Assembly: GCA_964448185.1 (NCBI GenBank)
Contig: CAYUVO010000030.1
Coordinates: 1-23,759 of the forward strand
Source of the DNA: OFTM382 sp964448185
GTDB lineage: Bacteria > Planctomycetota > Phycisphaerae > Phycisphaerales > UBA1924
Reading direction: 5' to 3'
Length of the DNA stretch: 23,759 nucleotides
The translations under genes were made by a program, and so were the position numbers. The notes under the pieces were generated by a model. The model searched no databases. It was given only the letters and a program-made list of their open reading frames with translations, and was not told the origin of the DNA. Position 1 is the first letter of the stretch, and each line of letters begins with the position of its first letter. Below are positions 15,383-22,676 of this stretch, piece after piece.

Positions 15383-16219
15383 TTAGTGGTGTTCTGTTGG
15401 GGGCGTGAGCCGAAGGTATCGGCCCAACCAATGCGACGCGAGGTAGAAAGGTCCGGTATCAAGCAGCGCCACGACCAGCTTGAACGTGTACCCCGTCGCG
15501 ATGAATAACCACAGCGTGGACCAGACCCGATCACCATCAGCGATCGGCAGGGCATGCGCATAGAAGTGTGTAATAAGGATGACCGCGACGGTGTCGACGA
15601 GCTGGGAGATCAGGGTCGAGCCGTTGTTGCGCAGCCACAGGTGCTTGCCTTTGGTGAGCCGCTTCCAGAAATGGAACACATGCACATCCACAAACTGAGC
15701 CACGAGATACGCGACCATCGAAGCGGTCACCGCACCGAACGCGAGCGTTCGGATCTCGAAGAAAACTGGTTCGCGACCCGCTGCATCGAGTGCCAGAGCG
15801 CCGGTCGCGGGGTCGATCGCCTCAAACCCGGGCAATGACCCGCCTACCCAGAGAATCGCGATCATCCACAGGTTCAACACCAGCCCGACCCAGACCACCT
15901 GGCTCGCACGCTTTCGGCCAAACAACTCGCTGATGAGGTCGGTACACAAAAATGTCAACGGGTAGGGCAGCACACCCACCGCGACCGCGAACGTCGTGAC
16001 GCCGGGCTTGCTGGGGTCGAAGTCGTGCTCGAAGAGCTTGATAAACCGGGAGATGCCCAGAATGTTGAGCATCGCAAGCGTGCCCAGAAACAGCCCCGAG
16101 AGCACCAGAAACACCTTCTCGCGGCGGTCATGGAGCACCGGGATCGTCAGCCGGGCGAGCCCCGGGTAGTCGTGCTGCTGAGTCGGGTCTGGAGCCCCGT
16201 GTGGGCTGGCGTCGGGCAT
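15383..16219 (-). CDS. yhhQ: Queuosine-precursor transporter (VUT/YhhQ, DUF165 family)
   Basis: A 278-residue inner-membrane protein starting at ATG 16219. The frame is open upstream to 16378 but would run across the divergent scpB start. It has about six hydrophobic helices (about 36-56, 77-95, 107-127, 157-177, 203-222, 234-254). Family motifs are plain: PLTFLCTDLISELFGRKRA (87-105) and DVHVFHFWKRLTKGKHLWLRNN (178-199), followed by STLISQLVDT. YhhQ-type proteins import queuosine precursors such as preQ0 or preQ1 for tRNA modification. It is longer than E. coli YhhQ because of an N-terminal extension (1-30) and a loop at 130-150. No preQ1 riboswitch was recognised in the 50-base gap upstream, and no Shine-Dalgarno is obvious. 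No other queuosine gene is in the window. Confidence 0.87.
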   Translation of the reverse strand: MPDASPHGAPDPTQQHDYPGLARLTIPVLHDRREKVFLVLSGLFLGTLAMLNILGISRFIKLFEHDFDPSKPGVTTFAVAVGVLPYPLTFLCTDLISELFGRKRASQVVWVGLVLNLWMIAILWVGGSLPGFEAIDPATGALALDAAGREPVFFEIRTLAFGAVTASMVAYLVAQFVDVHVFHFWKRLTKGKHLWLRNNGSTLISQLVDTVAVILITHFYAHALPIADGDRVWSTLWLFIATGYTFKLVVALLDTGPFYLASHWLGRYLRLTPPTEHH

Positions 16220-16269
16220 GTGGACAGCGTATCGGGGAATCACAGCGATGGTGGAGGGGGTGTGATAGC

Positions 16270-16932
16270 ATGAAGGCGATGCCCCAAGATGTGTCCATAT
16301 CAGATAAGCAGACCGACGACCAGACGGGCGACATGGCCCAAGCACAGGCATGTGAGCCGACGGTCGAGCTGGAACCACTGCCCGAGAACTTGGCCCCGCA
16401 GGTTGAGGCGGTTCTCGTGAGCCGATCGCGCCCGATCTCCGCTGAGGCCATTGCCCGAGGGCTGGGCATGATCGGTGACGACGCGGGCACTGCCGAGAAG
16501 CGGGCAGCGGGCGAGGACATCACCAGAGCAGTCGCGGACCTCAACGAGCACTACGCCCAGAGCAACAGAGCGTTCCGCATCGAGAAGGTCGCGGGCGGCC
16601 TGCGTCTGGTCACGCTCACCGAGTTCGCCACGGTGCTCGAAACATTCAACACGACCGAGACCAGCTCGCGCCTGAGCAGGCCAGCGATCGAGACGCTCGC
16701 GATCATCGCGTACCGCCAGCCGGTGGCGCGCGCACAGATCGAGTCGATCCGTGGCGTGGCGTGTGGCGAAGTGCTGCGAAGCCTGCTCGAACGCAGACTC
16801 ATCGCCGTCGTAGGTCGGGCAGAAGAACTCGGACGCCCGATGCTCTACGGCACGACTCGCCAGTTCCTCCAGGCGTTCGGACTCGGCACCCTCGAAGACC
16901 TCCCCCAACGAGACGAAGGAAACCCCGCATGA
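16270..16932 (+). CDS. scpB: Segregation and condensation protein B (ScpB)
   Basis: A 220-residue protein starting at ATG 16270 with GGAGGGGG (16253-16260) nine bases upstream; ATG 16279 is an alternative. It has a 40-residue acidic, probably unstructured N-terminus. Two winged-helix domains follow (about 41-118 and 130-205), with the hallmarks LSRPAIETLAIIAYRQPV (135-152), RGV and GRPMLYGTTRQFLQAFGL (188-205) and the ending LEDLP. ScpB dimers bind ScpA and, with it, the SMC ATPase, to condense and segregate the chromosome. The scpA gene, often adjacent, is not here. Instead the scpB stop overlaps the start of a lipoprotein gene (ATGA), linking it to a cell-envelope cluster. Confidence 0.95.
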   Translation: MKAMPQDVSISDKQTDDQTGDMAQAQACEPTVELEPLPENLAPQVEAVLVSRSRPISAEAIARGLGMIGDDAGTAEKRAAGEDITRAVADLNEHYAQSNRAFRIEKVAGGLRLVTLTEFATVLETFNTTETSSRLSRPAIETLAIIAYRQPVARAQIESIRGVACGEVLRSLLERRLIAVVGRAEELGRPMLYGTTRQFLQAFGLGTLEDLPQRDEGNPA

Positions 16933-17366
16933 CCGCAACGACCTCTCTCCTACAACGACACACGAAGCTCGCATCGGTTCTGTGCATGGGGGCTCTCGTG
17001 ATGGGCTTGCTCGGCGGCTGCGCTGACACGCTCTCGATCAAGGGCAAGGTCATCCCGGGCGACATCGGGATCGTCACCATCGTCGATGCTCACGACGAAC
17101 GCCTCGCCAACATCGGCGAAACCCCGGCGGGGATGTCGGGCGTCAAAGTCGTGTTTAAAAAAGGCCCCTCGATCGTCGCGTCGGCGTTGACCGGACCTGA
17201 CGGCTCGTTCGCCATGAAAGTTGATCGCAGAGCCTCGGGCAGTCGATACGACGTGGTCGCGACCGGCTCGGGGATTTATCCCGTGCGTTCGACGAGCTAT
17301 CCACCCGCTGAGTCGCAGTTCATGCTGATTATTGCCGATCAACGCAAGGCGGCTTCGGAGCGCTGA
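16929..17366 (+). CDS. Small lipoprotein with carboxypeptidase-regulatory-like beta domain
   Basis: The 145-residue product starts at ATG 16929, overlapping the scpB stop. It has a signal peptide (KLASVLCMGALVMG) and lipobox LLGGC with Cys31, so it is predicted to be lipid-anchored in the periplasm or outer membrane. The mature part reads like a small beta-sandwich: SIKGKVIPGDIGIVTIVD, GVKVVFKKG, ALTGPDGSFAMKVD, YDVVATGSGIYPV. The GPDGSFAM turn is typical of carboxypeptidase-regulatory/transthyretin-like domains. Its function is unknown. It shares a TGATG overlap with the DUF58 gene, so it may work with the envelope proteins encoded downstream. Confidence 0.78.
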   Translation: MTATTSLLQRHTKLASVLCMGALVMGLLGGCADTLSIKGKVIPGDIGIVTIVDAHDERLANIGETPAGMSGVKVVFKKGPSIVASALTGPDGSFAMKVDRRASGSRYDVVATGSGIYPVRSTSYPPAESQFMLIIADQRKAASER

Positions 17367-18433
17367 TGGCGTGGAAGAAACGGATCCGTCACCGCCGCCG
17401 ATATCACCTGTATATGCCCGGCGTGCTGTTTGTCGGGGCGATGCTCCTCGTGCTGCTCGGCGCGCTCAACAGCGGGAACAACCTGCTCTATTGGATCTTC
17501 GGGATCGCCATCGGCGTCGTGATCGTGTCCGGGGTGCTCTCGGGGACCTCGCTCATGGGCCTGCGGCTCGAGGGCTATACGCCCGAACCGACGACCGCGG
17601 GCGGCACCGCACTGCTGAGATATAGGGTCCGCAACACGAACCGCTGGATCCCCGCGGTCGCGCTAGCGCTCGAAGACCGCACCATTGGTCGGATGGGTCG
17701 GCGCAGCGATGAGCGTTTGGCTGCGCGAGGATGGATCAGTGCGATCGCACCGGGGCAGACGCTGGATATCGAGCTGCCCGCGCGGACTTTGAGCCGGGGA
17801 CGCTTGAAGTTTGGCGGCCTGCGAGCCTCGACGACGTATCCCTTTGGGCTCACACGAAAGAGCGTGCTCGCGATGCAGTCGCGCGAGCTGATTGTTCGCC
17901 CACGGCCCGCGCCGATCCGATCGAGCGTGCTCGTCGGTTCGGTCGGAGGTGGGATGCGGATGCGCCGGACCAATGCGCATCTTGGATTGCGGGGAGAACC
18001 CTACGGCCTGCGCGAGTATGTGCCGGGCGATTCGTTCCGAGCTATCGCTTGGAGAGCATCGGCACGCACCGACGAGCTGCGAGTGATAGAAGAAACCCTC
18101 CCGACGGAGGCGTTGTTCCGCGTCGCGTTTCGGTTGAGTGAATCGGCGTCCGATGAGTGGGCGGACGCGGCGGTCGAGCTGGCTGCGGGCGTGTGCGTCG
18201 CAGCCGCCCGCGCTGGGATCCCGGTCGAGATCGAGGGGCTCGAAGCGTGCGGGGGCAGGTACGAACGGCTGCTCGACGCGCTGGCGGATTTCGATCCCAG
18301 AGGAACCCGATCGCGAGGTGCGGGCGAGGTGGAGCCGGGGACGGTCGTGATTTCAGACGCGAGCGGCTCGGGCCGCGCTGACATTGTACTTGATGTCGAA
18401 AGCTGGGCGCTTCGGCGGGTGGCTGGGTCATGA
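17366..18433 (+). CDS. DUF58-family membrane protein
   Basis: A 355-residue protein with two N-terminal transmembrane helices (about 18-34 and 42-62), a beta-rich middle part (66-180) and the DUF58 signature EPYGLREYVPGDSFRAIAWRASART (211-235). DUF58 proteins have a partly degenerate von Willebrand factor A-like fold and are usually encoded with a MoxR AAA+ ATPase and a transglutaminase-like protein. Here the transglutaminase gene follows (overlap ATGA at 18430), but no MoxR gene is in the window. The molecular function is unknown; a role in envelope assembly is inferred from this recurring association. The start ATG overlaps the lipoprotein stop by one base. Confidence 0.9.
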   Translation: MAWKKRIRHRRRYHLYMPGVLFVGAMLLVLLGALNSGNNLLYWIFGIAIGVVIVSGVLSGTSLMGLRLEGYTPEPTTAGGTALLRYRVRNTNRWIPAVALALEDRTIGRMGRRSDERLAARGWISAIAPGQTLDIELPARTLSRGRLKFGGLRASTTYPFGLTRKSVLAMQSRELIVRPRPAPIRSSVLVGSVGGGMRMRRTNAHLGLRGEPYGLREYVPGDSFRAIAWRASARTDELRVIEETLPTEALFRVAFRLSESASDEWADAAVELAAGVCVAAARAGIPVEIEGLEACGGRYERLLDALADFDPRGTRSRGAGEVEPGTVVISDASGSGRADIVLDVESWALRRVAGS

Positions 18434-20571
18434 GCGCACGCCAAACCGACAGCGTGCAATGGACGAGGCGAGCGGTCACCGCTGCGGTCGTGGTGGCCTC
18501 GATGGCGTTTGCGATCGCGGACGACACGCCCGTGTTCGGCCTGCTGGTGATGGGTGTGCTGTTGGTGCTTCATAAGCTGATGCGCCAGCGGTGGTACGCG
18601 GACTCGCCGAGGTGGGTCCTCAACGGCTTGCTGCTGATCGTGGCCGTCTTCGCGGGGCTGAGCTGGGTGGCGCAAGATGGGGGAAGGCGAGGGATCGGCG
18701 TCTCGGAGTTCGCGCAGTTCCTCATAGCGGTGTTGCTCGTCAAGATGCTTGATCGACGAAAGGCACGCGACGAGGGGCAGTTGCTTACGGTCGCAGTGTT
18801 TCTAGCGCTCGCAACAGCGCTCACCTACGTCGGGTTGATCGTCGGGTTGATGCTGCTGGTGCTTGTGGCGTTGCTGATTGATGCAACGGTTCGGGTGCAG
18901 TTGCTCGTCGCGTCGGAGGGCGACGATGGCCCGATGGTTGGCTATGGAGGGCGTCCGCCGCACAAACGCATCAGCGCGATCGCGACGCTGGGCGTGGTGG
19001 GGATCAGCATCGTGGTGTTCCTGGTCGTGCCCCGCCAGCTCTTTGAAGGGCAGTTCGGAGATCTTCGAGGCTCGGTCGCAACAGGCAGCAGGACCGGGTT
19101 TACCGATCAGATCAGGCTCGGGGGGCGCGGGATTATCTCGCAATCCACCAAGCCCGTGCTCGATCTTCGGCTCGAAGATTCAGAAGGAAACACGCTCGGC
19201 GGGCCCGGGCAGGTGCAGTATCTCCGAGGCGCAGTGCTCGATACCTATAACGAGGGCCGGTGGGTGTTGGAAGACCTTGCCGAACGTTCCCATCGCCTCA
19301 AGCTCAGCGCCGGGCTCACCACGCCCTTTGCAGCTCCGCCGCCACGAGATCTTTCGGTGGTCACGCAGCAAGTGGTGCTCCGAGAATCGGACCGAGTCAA
19401 CCAAGTGCTCTTCGGCATCTGGCGTCCGTACAGCGTTCAGCTTGGGACGTCTGGAATGGTTCGTCGCATGAGCGGCGGCGTGCTCCGCGCCAGCGCCAGT
19501 ACGAGCCAGCTTTCGTACACGCTGTGGTCGAGCCAGTACGACGTTCGGCGGCGCAATCGCAGGCGCAACATTGTCGAACCTCTCGGGCTCGACGCTCTCA
19601 ACGAGTGGGCCAAAGGAGTGCTTGTCGGTGAAGGCATCGAGCCGGATCCAAAGCTGCGAGAGGTCGAGCTCGACGGACGCGCAGCGCGCGCACTCGAAGC
19701 CGCGGTGCGAGAGCAGGCGACGTACACGCTCGACCAATCACCGGTGCCCGCGGGTCGCGACCCGATCGAGTGGTTCATGTTCGAGTCGCAGCGGGGACAT
19801 TGTGAATACTTCGCGTCGGCGCTCGCGGGTGCGTGCCGAGCTGTCGGGATCGATTCGCGCGTCGTCGCGGGGTACGTCGCGGTCGAGTTCAACACGACGG
19901 GGGGGTACTACCTGGTCCGTGAGAGCAACGCGCACGCATGGGTGGAGGTTTCGATCGGTGGCGAGGTCTGGATCACGCTCGACCCCACGCCGCCGGGCGA
20001 TCTGCGAGAGATCCATGTGCCCAAGGCGACGGTGTTCAGCCGCCTGAGCAACCTGATGCAGGCGTTCGAGTACGCGTGGGTGACGAAGGTGGTTGATTTC
20101 GGGGGCGGTCAGCCCGGCAAACGCTCGGAGCAGATGCTGACCGCTGCGGATCTTGATGCCCAAGATCAGGCGCGAGCCAAGATGAAGCTGAACTGGAAGC
20201 CTTGGGCAGCGGGCATAGGCGTGCTCGCAGTGGGGTGGGTCGTGGTCTTGGTCGTGCGACGGTTCATCGGGCGGCGTGCATCTCCAGAGCCCACCGAGTT
20301 GGTGCCGTTGTGGCGGATCGCAGATCGTGCGCTTAGCCGCGCGGGTGTGGCGTGCCCGAGTTGGCGGGGCAGACTCGAACACGCCGATGCGGTCAGCGCT
20401 GTTTCGCAGGAGGCGGGGGATTCGTTCGCGCGGTTCGTTCGCGCGATGTATCGGACGCGGTTCGATGCGTCCCAATCGCCGACGCTGGGCGAGTGTCGGA
20501 CGCTGCTCGACGATTTTTGCGCACAGATCCGGGTTTCTCGGACGCCCTCAGACGCCCCATCCGGGCGATGA
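18430..20571 (+). CDS. TgpA-like membrane transglutaminase (DUF3488 / transglutaminase-like)
   Basis: A 713-residue protein. The N-terminus has about six or seven helices (14-30, 34-50, 62-80, 92-108, 117-150, 182-200), the DUF3488 region. A long periplasmic part follows with a transglutaminase-core domain: GHCEYFASALAGACRAVGI carries the catalytic Cys458, NAHAWVEV carries His502 and LDPTPP carries Asp518, so the triad is complete. A final transmembrane helix (about 592-612) leads to a cytoplasmic DUF4129-like tail. Known relatives include TgpA of Pseudomonas aeruginosa, an essential periplasmic transglutaminase; whether this one crosslinks proteins or cleaves amide bonds is not known. It is the last gene of the scpB-lipoprotein-DUF58 cluster, with a four-base overlap upstream. 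Confidence 0.92.
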   Translation: MSARQTDSVQWTRRAVTAAVVVASMAFAIADDTPVFGLLVMGVLLVLHKLMRQRWYADSPRWVLNGLLLIVAVFAGLSWVAQDGGRRGIGVSEFAQFLIAVLLVKMLDRRKARDEGQLLTVAVFLALATALTYVGLIVGLMLLVLVALLIDATVRVQLLVASEGDDGPMVGYGGRPPHKRISAIATLGVVGISIVVFLVVPRQLFEGQFGDLRGSVATGSRTGFTDQIRLGGRGIISQSTKPVLDLRLEDSEGNTLGGPGQVQYLRGAVLDTYNEGRWVLEDLAERSHRLKLSAGLTTPFAAPPPRDLSVVTQQVVLRESDRVNQVLFGIWRPYSVQLGTSGMVRRMSGGVLRASASTSQLSYTLWSSQYDVRRRNRRRNIVEPLGLDALNEWAKGVLVGEGIEPDPKLREVELDGRAARALEAAVREQATYTLDQSPVPAGRDPIEWFMFESQRGHCEYFASALAGACRAVGIDSRVVAGYVAVEFNTTGGYYLVRESNAHAWVEVSIGGEVWITLDPTPPGDLREIHVPKATVFSRLSNLMQAFEYAWVTKVVDFGGGQPGKRSEQMLTAADLDAQDQARAKMKLNWKPWAAGIGVLAVGWVVVLVVRRFIGRRASPEPTELVPLWRIADRALSRAGVACPSWRGRLEHADAVSAVSQEAGDSFARFVRAMYRTRFDASQSPTLGECRTLLDDFCAQIRVSRTPSDAPSGR

Positions 20572-20656
20572 GACTCGTACCGCCGCACACTCTGGTTCGT
20601 GGTTGAAGCGGCGCGGGCATCGGCACGATGCGATGAAGTGGCCGCTGGGCCTCTCT

Positions 20657-20689
20657 TTGACTCCAGCTTGACCCCCGCTTGACACCAGC
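20657..20689 (+). repeat. Three 11-base tandem repeats upstream of the PilZ gene
   Basis: TTGACTCCAGC (20657-20667), TTGACCCCCGC (20668-20678) and TTGACACCAGC (20679-20689) follow each other without a gap. All share TTGAC at the start and GC at the end, with at most three differences between any two copies. The 11-base period is close to one helical turn, which would place each copy on the same DNA face. The array ends 4 bases before the Shine-Dalgarno (AAGGGA, 20694-20699) of the PilZ gene. It could be an operator, or simple repeat noise. Confidence 0.6.
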
Positions 20690-20707
20690 GCCGAAGGGAT
20701 GTTGACC

Positions 20708-21544
20708 ATGCCTGCGAACCGATCCCGGACTCTGAGATGGCGTGATGTGCTCTCGCAGATCGCCCAGCGTGGCGGAGCCATCGAGCTTTCCGTTGCCCCC
20801 GCGAGTGTTGACGCTGCCGAGCCATTGGTTCCCGCGGACTTGGTCTGGCGGGTTCGGCTGCGCGACGTCACCGATGACGGGCTCGTAGTCGAGTGTCCCT
20901 CGGCAGCCGGACTCAGCCTGAGTATTGATGAAGGCGTTCGGCTCGTAGGCGCGATGACCGTGGGCCAGAACCGCTGGATGTTTCATACCTCGGTGCTCGG
21001 GACCGCACGCATTGAGGGCCGCCAGCATCTGCGTCTGAGCGCCCCCGAACAGGTCGAACGCTGCCAGCGTCGAACGTTTCACCGCATCTCGACCGCTTCA
21101 CTTCAGGTGCCCGAGGTAACCGTGTGGCCCATGCTCGATCCGTCGTCAGCGATCGCGGCCGAGGTGGCATGCCGGGCGGCGGTCAACGAAGGCACGGTCG
21201 GCCAGCTTCCCGATGAGCTGATGCCCGACGTCGGGCCGTCATTCAAGGCCAAGCTGGTCAACGTCTCGGGTGGCGGGCTCGGGTTGCTCGCACCGCGTGA
21301 CGAAGCAGGTGGGTTTGACGCTGCGCGATACTTCTTTCTACGGGTCGAGCTTGAGCCCGTGCTGTCGGCGCCGCTGTGCCTGACGACCAAGCTGGTGCAT
21401 CGCCATCTGGACAGTGCGCAACTTATCCACGCGGGCATGGCCTTCGAGTTCACGTTCCACCCCGAGCATCAGGCGTTCGTCGCCGAGCAGGTGGGGCGGT
21501 GCATGCGTGTCATGCAGGACCGAAGCATGAAGAAGGCGGGCTAG
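20708..21544 (+). CDS. YcgR-like PilZ-domain protein (cyclic-di-GMP receptor)
   Basis: The product has 278 residues from ATG 20708, which has AAGGGA eight bases upstream; ATG 20699 is in frame but sits on the Shine-Dalgarno itself. Residues about 5-110 resemble the N-terminal YcgR-type beta domain (LVWRVRLRDVTDDGLVVECPS, MFHTSVLG). The PilZ domain follows with RRTFHR (Arg122 and Arg126, the RxxxR motif) and, after an unusually long intervening segment of about 55 residues, NVSGGGLGL (Asn185, Ser187, Gly190, the (D/N)xSxxG motif). Both c-di-GMP contact motifs are present. YcgR proteins act as flagellar brakes, but PilZ receptors also control pili and exopolysaccharide. With the HD-GYP enzyme in this window it points to c-di-GMP signalling. 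Confidence 0.88.
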   Translation: MPANRSRTLRWRDVLSQIAQRGGAIELSVAPASVDAAEPLVPADLVWRVRLRDVTDDGLVVECPSAAGLSLSIDEGVRLVGAMTVGQNRWMFHTSVLGTARIEGRQHLRLSAPEQVERCQRRTFHRISTASLQVPEVTVWPMLDPSSAIAAEVACRAAVNEGTVGQLPDELMPDVGPSFKAKLVNVSGGGLGLLAPRDEAGGFDAARYFFLRVELEPVLSAPLCLTTKLVHRHLDSAQLIHAGMAFEFTFHPEHQAFVAEQVGRCMRVMQDRSMKKAG

Positions 21545-21551
21545 TTCTCTA

Positions 21552-21577
21552 AGCGTGGAGCCTGAATCCAGCACGCT
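21552..21577. terminator. Weak inverted repeat between convergent genes
   Basis: AGCGTG (21552-21557) and CACGCT (21572-21577) are perfect complements around a 14-base loop, inside the 46-base gap between the PilZ gene and the oppositely oriented lipoprotein gene. A terminator is expected here, but the stem is short and has no T tract on either strand. Confidence 0.2.
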
Positions 21578-21590
21578 GGCCTGAGAACGG

Positions 21591-22382
21591 TTAGTCCTTG
21601 GGCCAAGGCTCGCTCTGGAATGGCTTGTGGCTCAGTTCGAGCGTCACATCACCCCTGCCTGTGAGCATCGTGATCGCAGCACTATCAGTATTGAGAATCC
21701 CCGTAAAGCCTCCGGGTTCGGCGGTGGTCTCATGGAGTTCGCCCACGCGACTCCTGACGAACACCTTGCCTTGCGGTGCGTGCAGCTCCATCGAACCCGT
21801 GGACAGCGCCGGGATATGTGCCTTGATCCAGCCTTCTGGTGTGACCAGCCGAAGCCCTTGGGTCAGAGGCGTCTGGGTGCGCAGCTCGATGGGGCCAGGA
21901 GTGCCCAACTCGACATCAATGGGGCCTCCGACGTGGATGAGCCTCGCTGAGCCCAAGCTGGTGCGGATGGTCACGCCGTTAGATCGGGGGACCCAGACGG
22001 TCAGATCGATGATGGTCTGGAAATCGTGGGCACTGGCTCTGGTGACTTTGAGCGTTGAGCCGAGCTGAGTGGCTCGCACGCGGTCGGTCGCGGATCCTTG
22101 GCCTCTGGCCCGGAATCTGGCCTGCACGATGGGGGCTTGGAGGGTGTCATCAGCGATCACTACGACCCCTCCAGCGGGGTTGTTGACCTCGACGCTGAAG
22201 GCGTTGATGGGGGCTCGCGCGGGGGATTGGAGGGGGGCTGGGAGGGGTGGGGCTCCCTCGATGGCGACCTGGTGGTATCGGCTGGTGTGGCAGCCGGTCA
22301 GGGAGGCCAGTGCAAGCAGCCCGATCATTGCGATCAGGGCCAGCGGGACGAGGGAGATCAACCGGTGGTGTATGAATGTCAT
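21591..22382 (-). CDS. Lipoprotein with repetitive beta-strand (DUF4097-like) domain
   Basis: The product has 263 residues from ATG 22382. The frame stays open far upstream to 23294, but that part is antisense to rny and is not believed. The signal peptide LISLVPLALIAMIGLLALAS ends in lipobox LTGC with Cys31. The mature protein is built of short repeated strands (FSVEVNNPAGGVVVIADD, LTVWVPRSNGVTIRTSLGSARL, IDVELGTPGPIELRTQ, GSMELHAPQGKVFVRS, GDVTLELS). This resembles DUF4097/putative-adhesin beta-helix proteins, in which each turn assesses 'charge-free' strands with Gly at the bends. Location is probably periplasmic face or outer membrane. Function is unknown. It is divergent from rny across a 294-base gap; no clear Shine-Dalgarno precedes the chosen start. 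Confidence 0.75.
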   Translation of the reverse strand: MTFIHHRLISLVPLALIAMIGLLALASLTGCHTSRYHQVAIEGAPPLPAPLQSPARAPINAFSVEVNNPAGGVVVIADDTLQAPIVQARFRARGQGSATDRVRATQLGSTLKVTRASAHDFQTIIDLTVWVPRSNGVTIRTSLGSARLIHVGGPIDVELGTPGPIELRTQTPLTQGLRLVTPEGWIKAHIPALSTGSMELHAPQGKVFVRSRVGELHETTAEPGGFTGILNTDSAAITMLTGRGDVTLELSHKPFQSEPWPKD

Positions 22383-22594
22383 GGTTGCGTTCAGATGAAG
22401 GTGTGCGGGTGGTGAGATGGAGCGTACCATAGGGAATCCCCAGCCGTGGGCTCGGGGACACTTTGAGCACCCGGCATGGGCTGAGCGTGCGGATCGAACC
22501 TTGCCGCCTGGAAAGCCGGGCGTAATACCGTCGATGTGGGGTTGTCGCGCTTGAGGGAGCGTGGTCGGCTCTATTGGCGTAAGAATGCGGTATC

Positions 22595-22641
22595 TGCCGA
22601 GCCTCTTTGGGGGCTTGGGTGCTGCAACGTGAGGCTCCGCA
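22595..22641 (+). promoter_or_regulatory. Leader stem-loop upstream of rny
   Basis: In the 294-base gap between the lipoprotein gene and rny, TGCcGAGCCTC (22595-22605) pairs with GAGGCTCcGCA (22631-22641). This gives seven plus three pairs around a single C-C mismatch, with a 25-base loop. It ends 21 bases before the rny Shine-Dalgarno GAGGCGGA (22663-22670). A second small hairpin, 7 pairs with an AAAG loop, is at 22505-22522. RNase genes are often controlled through their own leaders, so this is a plausible control element; no known RNA family was recognised. I could not identify a convincing promoter in this gap. Confidence 0.35.
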
Positions 22642-22676
22642 GCGAGTTCGTGCTTCCATTTTGAGGCGGACTTCGC

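Noticed and set aside
16220..16269. PreQ1 riboswitch before the queuosine-precursor transporter
   Set aside because: The gap is only 50 bases and shows no H-type pseudoknot or A-rich tail pattern that I can recognise.
20640..20658. GGCC-GCTG-GGCC followed by T-rich bases as a terminator for the transglutaminase gene
   Set aside because: A four-pair stem is too short to be credible.
22501..22528. TTGCCG and TAATAC, 16 bases apart, as the rny promoter
   Set aside because: Both boxes match the consensus poorly and the spacer is filled by a small hairpin; promoter rules for this phylum are not certain enough to call it.
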